Source of the DNA: Spirochaetales bacterium Spiro_12
GTDB taxonomy: Bacteria > Spirochaetota > Spirochaetia > Treponematales > Rectinemataceae
Assembly: GCA_001603165.1 (NCBI GenBank)
Contig: LVBN01000130.1
Span: 1-48,561, forward strand
Direction of reading: 5' to 3'
Length of the DNA: 48,561 bases
The position numbers and the translations under genes are program-made. Each line of letters starts with the position of its first letter. The stretch's first letter is position 1. Shown in pieces: positions 16,443-24,589 of the stretch. A model generated the notes under the pieces. The model searched no databases and was not told the origin of the DNA. It worked only from the letters and a program-made list of their open reading frames with translations.

Positions 16443-17758
16443 GAAGAACCGTCCCTTCCGAAGCCCGGCAATAATTCCTTGAGCGATAAAAAGCCTTCCC
16501 GCCAGGGCATGGGTTTTACCTTGGCGGCCACTATCCAGGTGGCGAGGAAACTCAAGAACATGCTCAACGCGTGGGACTGGGCCGCTCCTTCGATGCCGCG
16601 CAGCTCTACCAGCAACAAGGTGAGTCCTATGTTCAGGATTCCCACGATGAACGTAACCCATGCGAGAATGTAGGTTTTATAGACATAGAATATGTAATTC
16701 GTGACCATGAAATACATACCTTTGAACGCCCCGCCCAGGGCGATCCACAAGATCACCCCGTACGACATTCGAAAATCCTTGCCTAATAGGTATTTTCCGA
16801 AAAAGGGCGCCGTCAGTCCGAATACGACGGCTCCCGCCGATATAGCCGCGATATACGCATAGGTGATCCGAACAAGCCTTACATCCAGAGCATGATTTTT
16901 TTTGTCGAGACTCCCGATCAGCCATGGGGCATAGGCTTTATTGAAAGAACTCGCGATCATTTCGATGATCAAGCCGATCTGTAGGCCTGCGGTATAAATT
17001 CCCGTCTCCGCGAGGCCAAGGCGGTTGGTAATGATGAAACGATCCGCCATCACAATAAGCATGGTGCCGATGCTGTGGGGAATCAATGGTATTCCGAATG
17101 ATAAAGCGTTGACGACGTACCGCTTATTCGGCCGGAAAGTCGACCAGTTTTTGAGCAGGAAGAAAAGAGCCGCGGCGCCGATCACGACAACCGCGGCGGT
17201 TTGCCCGAGGATCCTTCCCTTCCATCCCAGCGAAAAGACCATGACCAGAACCAGGGACAGGCTCAAGTTGAGCACGGTCTGGGAAAGTTGAAGCGTCGAA
17301 TACCTTCCGGCTTGCATTTTAGCCTGATAAATCGCCCCTAAAGACAAAATGAAGAATTGGAATAGGGCGAAAACAAGCACTGCCCACAGCCAATCCCCGG
17401 GGAACTGTGACAAGGCCTGAATAGGATCGCGCAACGCGAACACAAGCGAAAAGATGATTGCCGAGCTGACCCCCAATATCAACAGGCAGTTAAAAATATA
17501 TTCTTTGAACAGCGTCTTTTTGTTGAAGTACTCCCGGCTTATTCCCCCGTGAACTGATAGTCCCATCAAATCGCCAGCGATGGACGAGAGCAGGGCGAAC
17601 ATGGACACTATCCCGTAATCTTCCGGCGACAATTTGCGCGTAAGTATCGGAAGTAACAGGAAAGGCACTCCCGCGTTCAGTGTCGAGGTTATGGTGTAAA
17701 CACCCGAAGCCCTGGCCAAGGCTGAACCGAGGATACGCTTCCCGATTGACCGTATCAC
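16439..17758 (-). CDS. wzx: Wzx-type polysaccharide flippase
   Basis: The protein of about 439 residues has 12 or so hydrophobic segments and the PST/MATE-like opening of Wzx and RfbX proteins (FLLLPILTRKLSPEDYGIVS near residues 34-53 of the shorter form). It should flip undecaprenyl-diphosphate-linked repeat units across the inner membrane. The start is uncertain: GTG at 17758 gives a GTGA overlap with wecC, as at other junctions here, while TTG at 17773 adds five residues; neither has a strong ribosome site. It pairs with the Wzy-like and Wzz-like proteins downstream. Confidence 0.82.
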   Translation of the reverse strand: MIRSIGKRILGSALARASGVYTITSTLNAGVPFLLLPILTRKLSPEDYGIVSMFALLSSIAGDLMGLSVHGGISREYFNKKTLFKEYIFNCLLILGVSSAIIFSLVFALRDPIQALSQFPGDWLWAVLVFALFQFFILSLGAIYQAKMQAGRYSTLQLSQTVLNLSLSLVLVMVFSLGWKGRILGQTAAVVVIGAAALFFLLKNWSTFRPNKRYVVNALSFGIPLIPHSIGTMLIVMADRFIITNRLGLAETGIYTAGLQIGLIIEMIASSFNKAYAPWLIGSLDKKNHALDVRLVRITYAYIAAISAGAVVFGLTAPFFGKYLLGKDFRMSYGVILWIALGGAFKGMYFMVTNYIFYVYKTYILAWVTFIVGILNIGLTLLLVELRGIEGAAQSHALSMFLSFLATWIVAAKVKPMPWREGFLSLKELLPGFGRDGSS

Positions 17759-18966
17759 CTTGTTATACCGCAAAAATCCAGTTGAATTTTATCGTTTCCG
17801 ATCGATAACCCTCGAAACTTCTCGTGTCCTACCAGGAATACGATGATATCCGCCCGTTCGCACGCCTCCTGAGGCTGGGTGATCGCGAAAGACGGATGGC
17901 TGGCGATATTGGGTTCGCTCACTAGAAACTCGGTTTCCGAATCTTTTATCATCATAGTCGCGATCTTTAAGGCGGGGCTTTCCCGAAGGTCGTCGATATT
18001 GGGTTTGAACGCCAACCCCATCAATGCCACGGTAGGCGCCCTTCCCTTGTCGAGTCGGTATTGCACTATGGTGTTACGTATTTTTTCCACACACCAAAGT
18101 GTCTTGTAGTTATTTATCCTTCTTGCCTCGCCGATGATCTGCGCCTCTTGCGGAAACGCCGCCGTCAAAAAATACGGATCCACGGCGATACAATGTCCCC
18201 CCACTCCACAGCCGGGATTGAGAATCTTGACCCTTGGGTGCTTATTCGCCAGGGCTATAAGCTCCCAGACATCAATACCGGCCCTGTCGCAGATCATCGA
18301 CAGTTCGTTGGCGAAGGCGATTTGCACGTCACGGGACGAGTTCTCGGTAAGCTTGCACATTTCCGCGGTACGACTGTTGGTGGAATGCAAAGCGCCCAGG
18401 ACGAATCCCTGGTAAAAGTCGCGAGCTTTTTCAGTAGAGGCTGCGTCGATCCCTCCTATTATCCTGTCGTTATGCACCAGCTCGTGCAGCACGTTGCCCG
18501 GCAATACACGTTCGGGGCAATAGGCGATATATATTTTACCCTTTAATTCAGGCCTCATTTTAAAAATCAGATCCGCCATCTTCTCAGTGGTTCCCACAGG
18601 CGAGGTCGATTCGAGGATATAAAGGTCTCCGGGCTTCAACAAGGACACTATCGATTCCGTGGCGCTTTCCACGAACGAGATGTCGGGCTTTAGGTCGCCC
18701 GTAAACGGCGTCGGCACCACTACAAGATAGACGTCGCTTTCTTCCGGTGTCGAGACAGCCCGCAGCATGCCCGAGGAGACCACTTCTACCACCACGTCCT
18801 CGAGGTTCGGCTCGATAATATGGATCGCGCCCCGATTGATTGTATCCACTATTCGACGATTGGTATCGACACCTACCACTCGCAAGCCATTTCGCGCCAC
18901 CACCGCGGCGGTGGGCAAGCCGATGTACCCGAGGCCGACAAAACAAGCCTGGCTGAATTTCCACAT
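17755..18966 (-). CDS. wecC: UDP-N-acetyl-D-mannosamine dehydrogenase (WecC)
   Basis: The 403-residue protein shows the UDP-sugar dehydrogenase pattern: FVGLGYIGLPTA (9-20), TINRGAIHIIEP (42-53), VPTPF (84-88), ESTSPVGTTEKM (119-130), MCKLTEN (203-209) and GVGGHCIAVDP (254-264) with catalytic C259. These segments match E. coli WecC closely. It oxidises UDP-ManNAc to UDP-ManNAcA with two NAD+. It lies right after wecB with a 16-base gap. One odd point is Cys253 where Pro is usual in the PGPGVGG stretch, and Ser in the usual ENSFRDV. Confidence 0.9.
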   Translation of the reverse strand: MWKFSQACFVGLGYIGLPTAAVVARNGLRVVGVDTNRRIVDTINRGAIHIIEPNLEDVVVEVVSSGMLRAVSTPEESDVYLVVVPTPFTGDLKPDISFVESATESIVSLLKPGDLYILESTSPVGTTEKMADLIFKMRPELKGKIYIAYCPERVLPGNVLHELVHNDRIIGGIDAASTEKARDFYQGFVLGALHSTNSRTAEMCKLTENSSRDVQIAFANELSMICDRAGIDVWELIALANKHPRVKILNPGCGVGGHCIAVDPYFLTAAFPQEAQIIGEARRINNYKTLWCVEKIRNTIVQYRLDKGRAPTVALMGLAFKPNIDDLRESPALKIATMMIKDSETEFLVSEPNIASHPSFAITQPQEACERADIIVFLVGHEKFRGLSIGNDKIQLDFCGITR

Positions 18967-18982
18967 AGTTGCCTTTCCTTAT

Positions 18983-20107
18983 TTATCTACTTTCCGACAA
19001 TATCTTCATAATTTGTTCGCTGGTTGTACCGTCTCCATAAGGATTTACCGCCTTTGCCATAGCCTTGTAGGCCTCGCCGTCGTCCAGCAGCTTTCTTGTC
19101 TCGGCTACTATTTTTTCCGGATCTGTTCCCACGAGTATTGCGGTGCCCGCTTGTATGCCTTCTATTCTCTCCGTCTTATCCCGCATGACCAGAACGGGCT
19201 TCCCCAAAGCCGGCGCTTCTTCCTGAATTCCCCCCGAATCGGTGAGTACGATCGCGCTTTGATCGAGAAGCCAGAGCATCGACGGGTACCCTATCGGCTC
19301 TATGAGATGCACTGTTGGCAATCCGCCCAAAATACGCCTGACAGGTTCCTGGACGTTGGGATTCAAATGGACCGGATATACGATCTGTGTATTCTGGCAG
19401 GTGGAGGCTAAAACCTTCAGCGCGTCGCATATGCGTTCCATTCCGCCTCCGAAACTTTCACGCCTATGCCCAGTAACAAGAATGATACGCTTTGCCGGAT
19501 CCAAAAATCCGAATTCTCTACGATACTCGGCGTCCCCTTGAGCCTTTATAAGGTTCAACCCCAGCTGTAACGCATCGATGACCGTGTTACCGACGATGTA
19601 CACATTTTTAGTGATGCCCTCCCTGCGAAGGTTTTCCGCGGCTGTCCTGGTCGGCGCGAAATGGTACGACGCGATTTGTCCCACCAGCTTTCGATTCATC
19701 TCTTCGGGAAAGGGAGAATATGGATCCCCGCTCCGAAGCCCCGCTTCGAGGTGAGCCACCGCTGTACTGTGGTAATAAGCCGCGAGCGCGCCGACTAGCA
19801 CACTGGTCGTATCTCCCTGCACGAATACCATATCAGCCGCTTCCCCAGCGATCACAGGATCAAGCGCCGCCAAGCACCGCGCGTTGAATTCCGCCAGGCT
19901 CTGTCCGGGCCGCATCAAATCGAGGTTGTAATCGGCCTTGATCCCGAAAAAATCATTGACTTGGCTCAGCATTTCCCGGTGCTGACCGGTCAGGCATATT
20001 CTTGTTTCGAATACTTCGGGATTCCGCTGCAGTGTCTTTACAAGCGGCGCCATTTTTATCGCTTCGGGACGGGTTCCGTAAATGAAAAGCACACGGTTTT
20101 TGCGCAT
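18983..20107 (-). CDS. wecB: Non-hydrolysing UDP-GlcNAc 2-epimerase (WecB)
   Basis: The 374-residue protein starts with FIYGTRPEAIKMAPL (8-22) and has GQHREML (41-47), HLEAGLRSGD near 118-127, GHRRESFG near 213-220, TDSGGIQEEAPALGKPVLVMR near 284-304 and NPYGDGTTSEQI near the C-terminus, as in WecB/MnaA. It interconverts UDP-GlcNAc and UDP-ManNAc and feeds WecC downstream. The GTRPEAIKMAP form, rather than the GARPQFIKA of WbpI-type enzymes, argues against a diacetamido-glucuronate epimerase. A 54-base gap separates it from the WecA-like gene. Confidence 0.9.
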   Translation of the reverse strand: MRKNRVLFIYGTRPEAIKMAPLVKTLQRNPEVFETRICLTGQHREMLSQVNDFFGIKADYNLDLMRPGQSLAEFNARCLAALDPVIAGEAADMVFVQGDTTSVLVGALAAYYHSTAVAHLEAGLRSGDPYSPFPEEMNRKLVGQIASYHFAPTRTAAENLRREGITKNVYIVGNTVIDALQLGLNLIKAQGDAEYRREFGFLDPAKRIILVTGHRRESFGGGMERICDALKVLASTCQNTQIVYPVHLNPNVQEPVRRILGGLPTVHLIEPIGYPSMLWLLDQSAIVLTDSGGIQEEAPALGKPVLVMRDKTERIEGIQAGTAILVGTDPEKIVAETRKLLDDGEAYKAMAKAVNPYGDGTTSEQIMKILSESR

Positions 20108-20161
20108 ATATTCTTTGTTCGCCTTTATAATGTTTTAACCAAAATCAACCCATGCAACATA

Positions 20162-21244
20162 TTATTCGGAAACATCGCTTGGCTTAGGCAAGGATTCGCC
20201 TGCCTTGCCGATTCTCCGATAGATCAGTACGAATCCTAAAATGCCTATCGTTTTCAACACTATCGCTCCGGTCGATCCAAGATAATCCGCGATCAAGACG
20301 ATCGAGCCCAGGCTGGCCGTGGATGAATACAGAATCGCGAGAATTCTTCGGTTGCTCATGCCAAGGTCTAGCAATATGTGGTGCACATGTTTACGGTCCG
20401 GGGTGAACAACGGAACTTTACGTTTAAATCTCCTTAGAATTGCAGCCAAGGTATCGACGATAGGCACGCTGCACAACGCTATCGCAGAAAGAAGGCTCGC
20501 GGAATCCCCATTTCCTTGTCCGCTTTCTACCATACTCAACAAGGGTAAAATAGAAATCAAGAATCCCAAAAAGAGGCTGCCTGAGTCGCCCATGAATACC
20601 AAGGCCGGGGGAACATTATACAACAGAAAACCGAGGATCGCGCCGGCGAGGGCCAAGGCAAAGTAACTGGAAAGGTAACTTCCAACCTTGAAGAAAATCA
20701 GCGTCCACACCCCGGCGATGATAAGTCCTATGCCTCCCGCGAGACCATCGAGCCCGTCGATGAGATTGAACGCATTAGCCACGCCTACAATCCAAAATAC
20801 GGTAAGAGGGACAGCGAACCAGCCGATCCGGATAGGGTCGGCCATGAACGGCAGATGGATCGAGTCGAATCGGAATCCGGCCAACGCCACAACCAAGGCC
20901 ACTATACATTGTATAATAAATTTTTTGTACGCTCGAAGCGTATGAATATCATCCACTAAACCAATACCGTGAAATATCAGCCCGGCTCCGATGATGATCA
21001 AAAAACGCGGCGGAAAGGATACCGCACCGGGATTGAGAAGGGCGGAAACAAAAAGTGTCGCCAGCAATCCAGCGGTCCATCCGAGGGCGATGCCTATTCC
21101 ACCGAGCCGCGGGATCTTTCCCGAATGGATTTTTCTTCCACCGGTACTGTCGAATAGGCCATGCTTGCTCGCCAACTGGATGATGTACGGCAACATAAGC
21201 GATGACACGACAAAGGAAACGAACGCGCAGATAGCTCCGGTCAT
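20162..21244 (-). CDS. wecA: WecA/TagO-type undecaprenyl-phosphate N-acetylaminosugar-1-phosphate transferase
   Basis: The 360-residue protein has about ten to eleven membrane segments and the polytopic PGT motifs: HSGKIPRLGG (40-49), VDDIHTLR (97-104), NAFNLIDGLDGLAGG (157-171), FMGDSGS (217-223) and the basic RKHVHHILLDLG near 283-294. It attaches GlcNAc-1-phosphate, or a related N-acetylhexosamine phosphate, to undecaprenyl phosphate and so begins a repeat unit. MraY is ruled out by context and by the HIS motif form. It is the second initiating transferase of the window, the other being the WbaP-like protein at 46.6-48.1 kb. Confidence 0.88.
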   Translation of the reverse strand: MTGAICAFVSFVVSSLMLPYIIQLASKHGLFDSTGGRKIHSGKIPRLGGIGIALGWTAGLLATLFVSALLNPGAVSFPPRFLIIIGAGLIFHGIGLVDDIHTLRAYKKFIIQCIVALVVALAGFRFDSIHLPFMADPIRIGWFAVPLTVFWIVGVANAFNLIDGLDGLAGGIGLIIAGVWTLIFFKVGSYLSSYFALALAGAILGFLLYNVPPALVFMGDSGSLFLGFLISILPLLSMVESGQGNGDSASLLSAIALCSVPIVDTLAAILRRFKRKVPLFTPDRKHVHHILLDLGMSNRRILAILYSSTASLGSIVLIADYLGSTGAIVLKTIGILGFVLIYRRIGKAGESLPKPSDVSE

Positions 21245-21279
21245 GGTTTTTCTCTCTTTTTAAGACCTCTTATATCGGT

Positions 21280-21321
21280 ATTCTTGAATCCGAAAGGTCG
21301 CTTCCAAAGGAAATCAAGAAT
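21280..21321 (-). repeat. Inverted repeat in the gap before the WecA-like gene
   Basis: ATTCTTGA at 21280-21287 is matched by TCAAGAAT at 21314-21321, with a small TTCC/GGAA hairpin inside the loop. It lies in an 83-base gap between the DegT aminotransferase (stop at 21328) and the WecA-like start (21244), one of the few gaps in the locus. It could be an RNA stem near the translation start or a protein-binding site. There is no T-run after it. Confidence 0.4.
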
Positions 21322-21327
21322 TATTCC

Positions 21328-22476
21328 TTATGCCAGATGCCGAACCAGCGAATCGCAAACCAAATCGATCTGCTCCATCGTGATGGTCGGATATAATGGC
21401 AAGGTAAGTTCGTGTTCGCTGATGTATTCCGAAATCGGCGTCGGCCCGACCTTCCCCTTATACGCGCTGAAGCTTTGGATTGCCGGGTAATGTATGCTTG
21501 TTTGTATGCCGTCTTCTTTCATGGCTTCCATGATTCGAGCCCTGTCGACGTGTTCGGGAAGCAGAATCGGCATGATATGGTACGTGGGAATGCCTCGATC
21601 GAACCCGCGGTAAGGAATTACCAGATCATTCACTCCGTCGAGGCGCTCGAAATAGTGGGCCACGGCCCGGACTCTGGCGGCGTTGGCCTCTTGGAGCTTC
21701 GATAGCTGGACCAAACCCAGGGACGCGCGGATCTCATCGATTCGGTAATTGAAACCCGGTTCGATCACGTCATAATTGGCCGCGCGGCCCTGGATTCTGT
21801 CGAAACTGGCCACCGTCATGCCGTGGCTGCGCAGGTTTTTGCATTTCTGATAAAGGTCCCGGTCTCTTACGGCGACCATGCCCCCTTCGCCGATCGCCAG
21901 ATTTTTGTTGGAGAAGAAGCTCCATGCGGATATTTCCCCGAAAGTCCCCAGTTTTCGTCCTTTATAGGTCCCGCCGTTCGCATGGGCGCAGTCTTCGATG
22001 AGGGCCACATTGTGCCGCCGGCAAAGCTCAAGAATCGGATCCATATCGCAGGCGTAGCCCGCGTAATGGACGATCATCACCGCTTTTGTCCGGGGAGTGA
22101 TTTTGGCCTCGATGTCGGCGGGATCCATCGACCAATCCGTGATCGAAGTCACGTCGGCGAGCACCGCATCGGCGCCGGAGACGCGTACCGAATTGAGGTC
22201 GGCGATAAAGGTCAGCGACGGCACGATCACCTCGTCTCCCGGCCCCGCGCCCGCCGCCAATACGGCCATATGAAGCGCCGCGGTTCCATTGGCGACGGCA
22301 AGGCACATGGAACCCTCGCCTAATTCCGCCGCGTATGCGGATTCGAAGCCCTGGGTCTTGGGACCCATGGTGATCCACCCCGACCTCAGAGTCTCCTCTA
22401 CGGCATCGTACTCTCTCTGGTCGTAATTCAATTGAAAAAGCTGAACTTTCCACTGCATGGCTCGCTCCGAACTCAT
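21328..22476 (-). CDS. DegT/DnrJ/EryC1-family aminotransferase of unknown substrate
   Basis: The 382-residue PLP aminotransferase has ANGTAALHMA (62-71), DEVIVPSLTFIA (81-92), IEDCAHANG (160-168) and WSFFSNKNLAIGEGG (185-199), with K191 as the likely Schiff-base lysine. Family members aminate keto sugars on nucleotides. It is distinct from the WbpE-like and LegC-like enzymes in the window, and no matching keto-sugar-forming enzyme sits next to it. The start codon overlaps the stop of a 52-codon ORF as TAATG. It may act on a 4-keto sugar made by LegB or on one made elsewhere. Confidence 0.8.
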   Translation of the reverse strand: MSSERAMQWKVQLFQLNYDQREYDAVEETLRSGWITMGPKTQGFESAYAAELGEGSMCLAVANGTAALHMAVLAAGAGPGDEVIVPSLTFIADLNSVRVSGADAVLADVTSITDWSMDPADIEAKITPRTKAVMIVHYAGYACDMDPILELCRRHNVALIEDCAHANGGTYKGRKLGTFGEISAWSFFSNKNLAIGEGGMVAVRDRDLYQKCKNLRSHGMTVASFDRIQGRAANYDVIEPGFNYRIDEIRASLGLVQLSKLQEANAARVRAVAHYFERLDGVNDLVIPYRGFDRGIPTYHIMPILLPEHVDRARIMEAMKEDGIQTSIHYPAIQSFSAYKGKVGPTPISEYISEHELTLPLYPTITMEQIDLVCDSLVRHLA

Positions 22477-22634
22477 TACTTGGAATAATTCCCATACACA
22501 AGCTCGATGGCGTCGCAGGCTCTATCGATAGTGTATCCGCTGGCGCGGCGCAGCGCTTCGTCGGACTTTTTCGCCCCCGGGGAAGCGTCGTCGAGCAGCG
22601 AAAAGACCTTGTCGGCGCAAAAGAATATGCGCAT
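22476..22634 (-). CDS. 52-codon ORF between wbpA-like and aminotransferase genes
   Basis: Bases 22634 to 22476 encode 52 residues from an ATG (beginning MRIFFCADKVFSLLDD, ending YGNYSK). The stop overlaps the aminotransferase start as TAATG, and the ATG lies 3 bases after the wbpA-like stop. The spacing fits a co-translated small protein. It has no signal peptide or membrane segment; the charged middle could be helical. I do not recognise it. It could also be the remnant of a longer deleted gene, or an untranslated spacer that happens to stay open. Confidence 0.4.
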   Translation of the reverse strand: MRIFFCADKVFSLLDDASPGAKKSDEALRRASGYTIDRACDAIELVYGNYSK

Positions 22635-22637
22635 TGA

Positions 22638-23957
22638 TTACAGCTTGAAAACCTTTCCGTTCTCTATGCGCACCGATTTGACGGAATTCCGGGTGTCCAC
22701 CACGAGATCGGCGGTTTCGACGATGTGCGGCACGTCAAAACAGGAATGGTTGGTGGTGAACACGACGCAATCGGCCGACCCTATTGTCTCGTCGCTGAGA
22801 TCGACCCCCTTCCAAAGCCGGCCATGCTCGTCGAAGGTTTCGGGCACGTATGGGTCGTGATAAGACACTATGGCGCCCTTGCGCGCGACCTGCTCCATCA
22901 CGAGCAAAGCGGGGCTTTCTCTAGTATCGTCTATATCCGGCTTGTAGGATACGCCGAGAAAAAGAATTTTGGAACCGTTCATGGCCTTCTTTCGTCGGTT
23001 GAGCGCGTAGGCGATTTTATTCATTATCCGATAGGGCATCAAATTGTTTATTCTACCCGCGGCATCTATCATGGTAAGATCGAAATTGAAGCCCTTGGCG
23101 ATGTACTCGAGATAGAAAGGATCCAGCGGAATGCAGTGCCCTCCTATTCCGGGGCCTGGATAAAAGGCTTGAAAGCCGTACGGCTTGCTCTTCGCCGCTT
23201 CCACGACCTCCCAGATGTCGATGCTCATCTTCCCGGACAACAAGGCCAACTCGTTTATCAATGAGATATTCACGAGCCTATAGGTGTTTTCGAGAATCTT
23301 CACCATTTCCGCCACCCTGGGCGAGCTGACCGGATACAAGTGTTCTATCGCGATTCCGTACAGCGCCATCGCGATCGCTTTTGCTTCTTCCCCCAGGGGA
23401 CCCACCACCTTGGGCGTGTTCGCCGTTTTGTAGGTTTTGTTGCCGGGATCGACCCGTTCGGGTGAAAAGCAGAGCCAAAAATCGATTCCTTCTTTCAATC
23501 CCGACTCTCGCTCGATGATCGGCTTCAAAAAGTCTTCCGTTGTCGTCGGATAGGTGGTGCTCTCCAGGCTTATGAAGGTTCCCGGTTTCATATATCTTCC
23601 GATATCAACGCACGCGGTTTCGATGAATCGCATATCCGGCTTTTTAAAACGATCCAGGGGAGTCGGGACGCATACGATGATCGCCGTCGTTTCGGCCAGG
23701 CGGCTGAAATCGGTGGAGGCGGCAAGGGATTTTTCGGCCGCGGCGGCCTTGAAATCGTCCTCGGGAATATCGGAAATATAGTTGCGGCCCTTATTGACCA
23801 TATCGACCTTGGAGGCGTTTTTATCGAAACCAAGCACTTTCACGCCCTTGCGCGCGAAGGCGACCGCCAGAGGGAGACCGACATATCCCAGCCCGACAAT
23901 ACCCACGGTGAGGTCTCTTCGGGCGATCTTGTCCATTACGATATTGAATTTATCCAT
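22638..23957 (-). CDS. wbpA: UDP-GlcNAc 6-dehydrogenase (WbpA-like)
   Basis: The 439-residue nucleotide-sugar dehydrogenase has VGIVGLGYVGLPLAVAFA (18-35), VPTPLD (97-102), ESTTYPTTTEDF (132-143), FSPERVDPGN (164-173), EMVKILENTYR (217-227) and FYPGPGIGGHCIPLDPFYL (265-283) with catalytic C275. This pattern fits WbpA/WlbA-type enzymes that oxidise UDP-GlcNAc to UDP-GlcNAcA. Its neighbours wbpD, wbpE and wbpB complete the route to UDP-2,3-diacetamido-glucuronic acid. The ATG at 23957 lies 9 bases after the wbpD stop. An internal Met at residue 8 is a less likely start. Confidence 0.88.
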   Translation of the reverse strand: MDKFNIVMDKIARRDLTVGIVGLGYVGLPLAVAFARKGVKVLGFDKNASKVDMVNKGRNYISDIPEDDFKAAAAEKSLAASTDFSRLAETTAIIVCVPTPLDRFKKPDMRFIETACVDIGRYMKPGTFISLESTTYPTTTEDFLKPIIERESGLKEGIDFWLCFSPERVDPGNKTYKTANTPKVVGPLGEEAKAIAMALYGIAIEHLYPVSSPRVAEMVKILENTYRLVNISLINELALLSGKMSIDIWEVVEAAKSKPYGFQAFYPGPGIGGHCIPLDPFYLEYIAKGFNFDLTMIDAAGRINNLMPYRIMNKIAYALNRRKKAMNGSKILFLGVSYKPDIDDTRESPALLVMEQVARKGAIVSYHDPYVPETFDEHGRLWKGVDLSDETIGSADCVVFTTNHSCFDVPHIVETADLVVDTRNSVKSVRIENGKVFKL

Positions 23958-23966
23958 AGAGGCGCC

Positions 23967-24584
23967 TTATATGATTCGATCTTCTTCGGTCGGAGAGAGG
24001 CCTTTTTCCGTCTTTCTGTATCGCGATCCGCAGGCCTTGCACAGCAGGTGCTCGTCCAGGGCATTTCCGCAACGACAGACCCAGCCCCGCTGGCGCGCGG
24101 GACAGCCGTAAACCAAGGCATGGGCGGGGACGTCCTTCGTGACAACGCTGCCGGCGCCTATGAAACAATACTCGCCCAGGGAAACGCCGCAGACGACCGT
24201 CGCGTTCGCGCCGATCGTCGCGCCCCGGCGGATTATGGTCGCGCGATACTCATGCTTGCGTTCTATAAAGGCCCTCGGGTTGATGACATTGGTAAAAACG
24301 CAGGAAGGCCCGCAAAAAACCTCGTCTTCCAGTATCACATCGTCGTAAATGGAAACGTTATTTTGGATTTTCACTCCGTTGCCGATTGTCGCCCCGCCCC
24401 CAACGTTGACGTTCTGCCCCAAGGAGCAGTTGGCTCCGATCTTGGCCCCGGCCATTATATGGGAAAAATGCCATATTTTGGTTCCGGAACCGACAACGGC
24501 CCCCTCGTCGACATAGGACGACGCGTGACGTTTCCATGTTCCCCCGCCGAAAGCGGGAATTTCGACAATTTCGTCATTCCGCAT
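23967..24584 (-). CDS. wbpD: UDP-3-amino-sugar N-acetyltransferase (WbpD-like) with a zinc-ribbon-like tail
   Basis: The 205-residue protein (ATG at 24584, AAGG upstream; a longer GTG reading to 24626 is unlikely) is a left-handed beta-helix acetyltransferase with hexapeptide repeats (about 20-140), [19 protein letters not shown] and [21 protein letters not shown], as in WbpD. It N-acetylates the 3-amino group of UDP-GlcNAc3NA. After the helix there is a short segment with C-x-C and C-x2-C pairs (about 169-185) that resembles a zinc ribbon, a feature I believe occurs in some WbpD relatives. Confidence 0.85.
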   Translation of the reverse strand: MRNDEIVEIPAFGGGTWKRHASSYVDEGAVVGSGTKIWHFSHIMAGAKIGANCSLGQNVNVGGGATIGNGVKIQNNVSIYDDVILEDEVFCGPSCVFTNVINPRAFIERKHEYRATIIRRGATIGANATVVCGVSLGEYCFIGAGSVVTKDVPAHALVYGCPARQRGWVCRCGNALDEHLLCKACGSRYRKTEKGLSPTEEDRII

Positions 24585-24589
24585 CGGTT

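Noticed and set aside
16443-16661. 73-residue N-terminal extension of the GT-B-like protein
   Set aside because: It is Arg/His-rich, lies inside the flippase gene, and an ATG at 16442 gives the ATGA overlap seen elsewhere.
18983-20107. Assignment of the epimerase as WbpI
   Set aside because: The N-terminal GTRPEAIKMAPL pattern and the adjacent WecC fit WecB; WbpI-type enzymes carry a GARPQFIKA-like opening.
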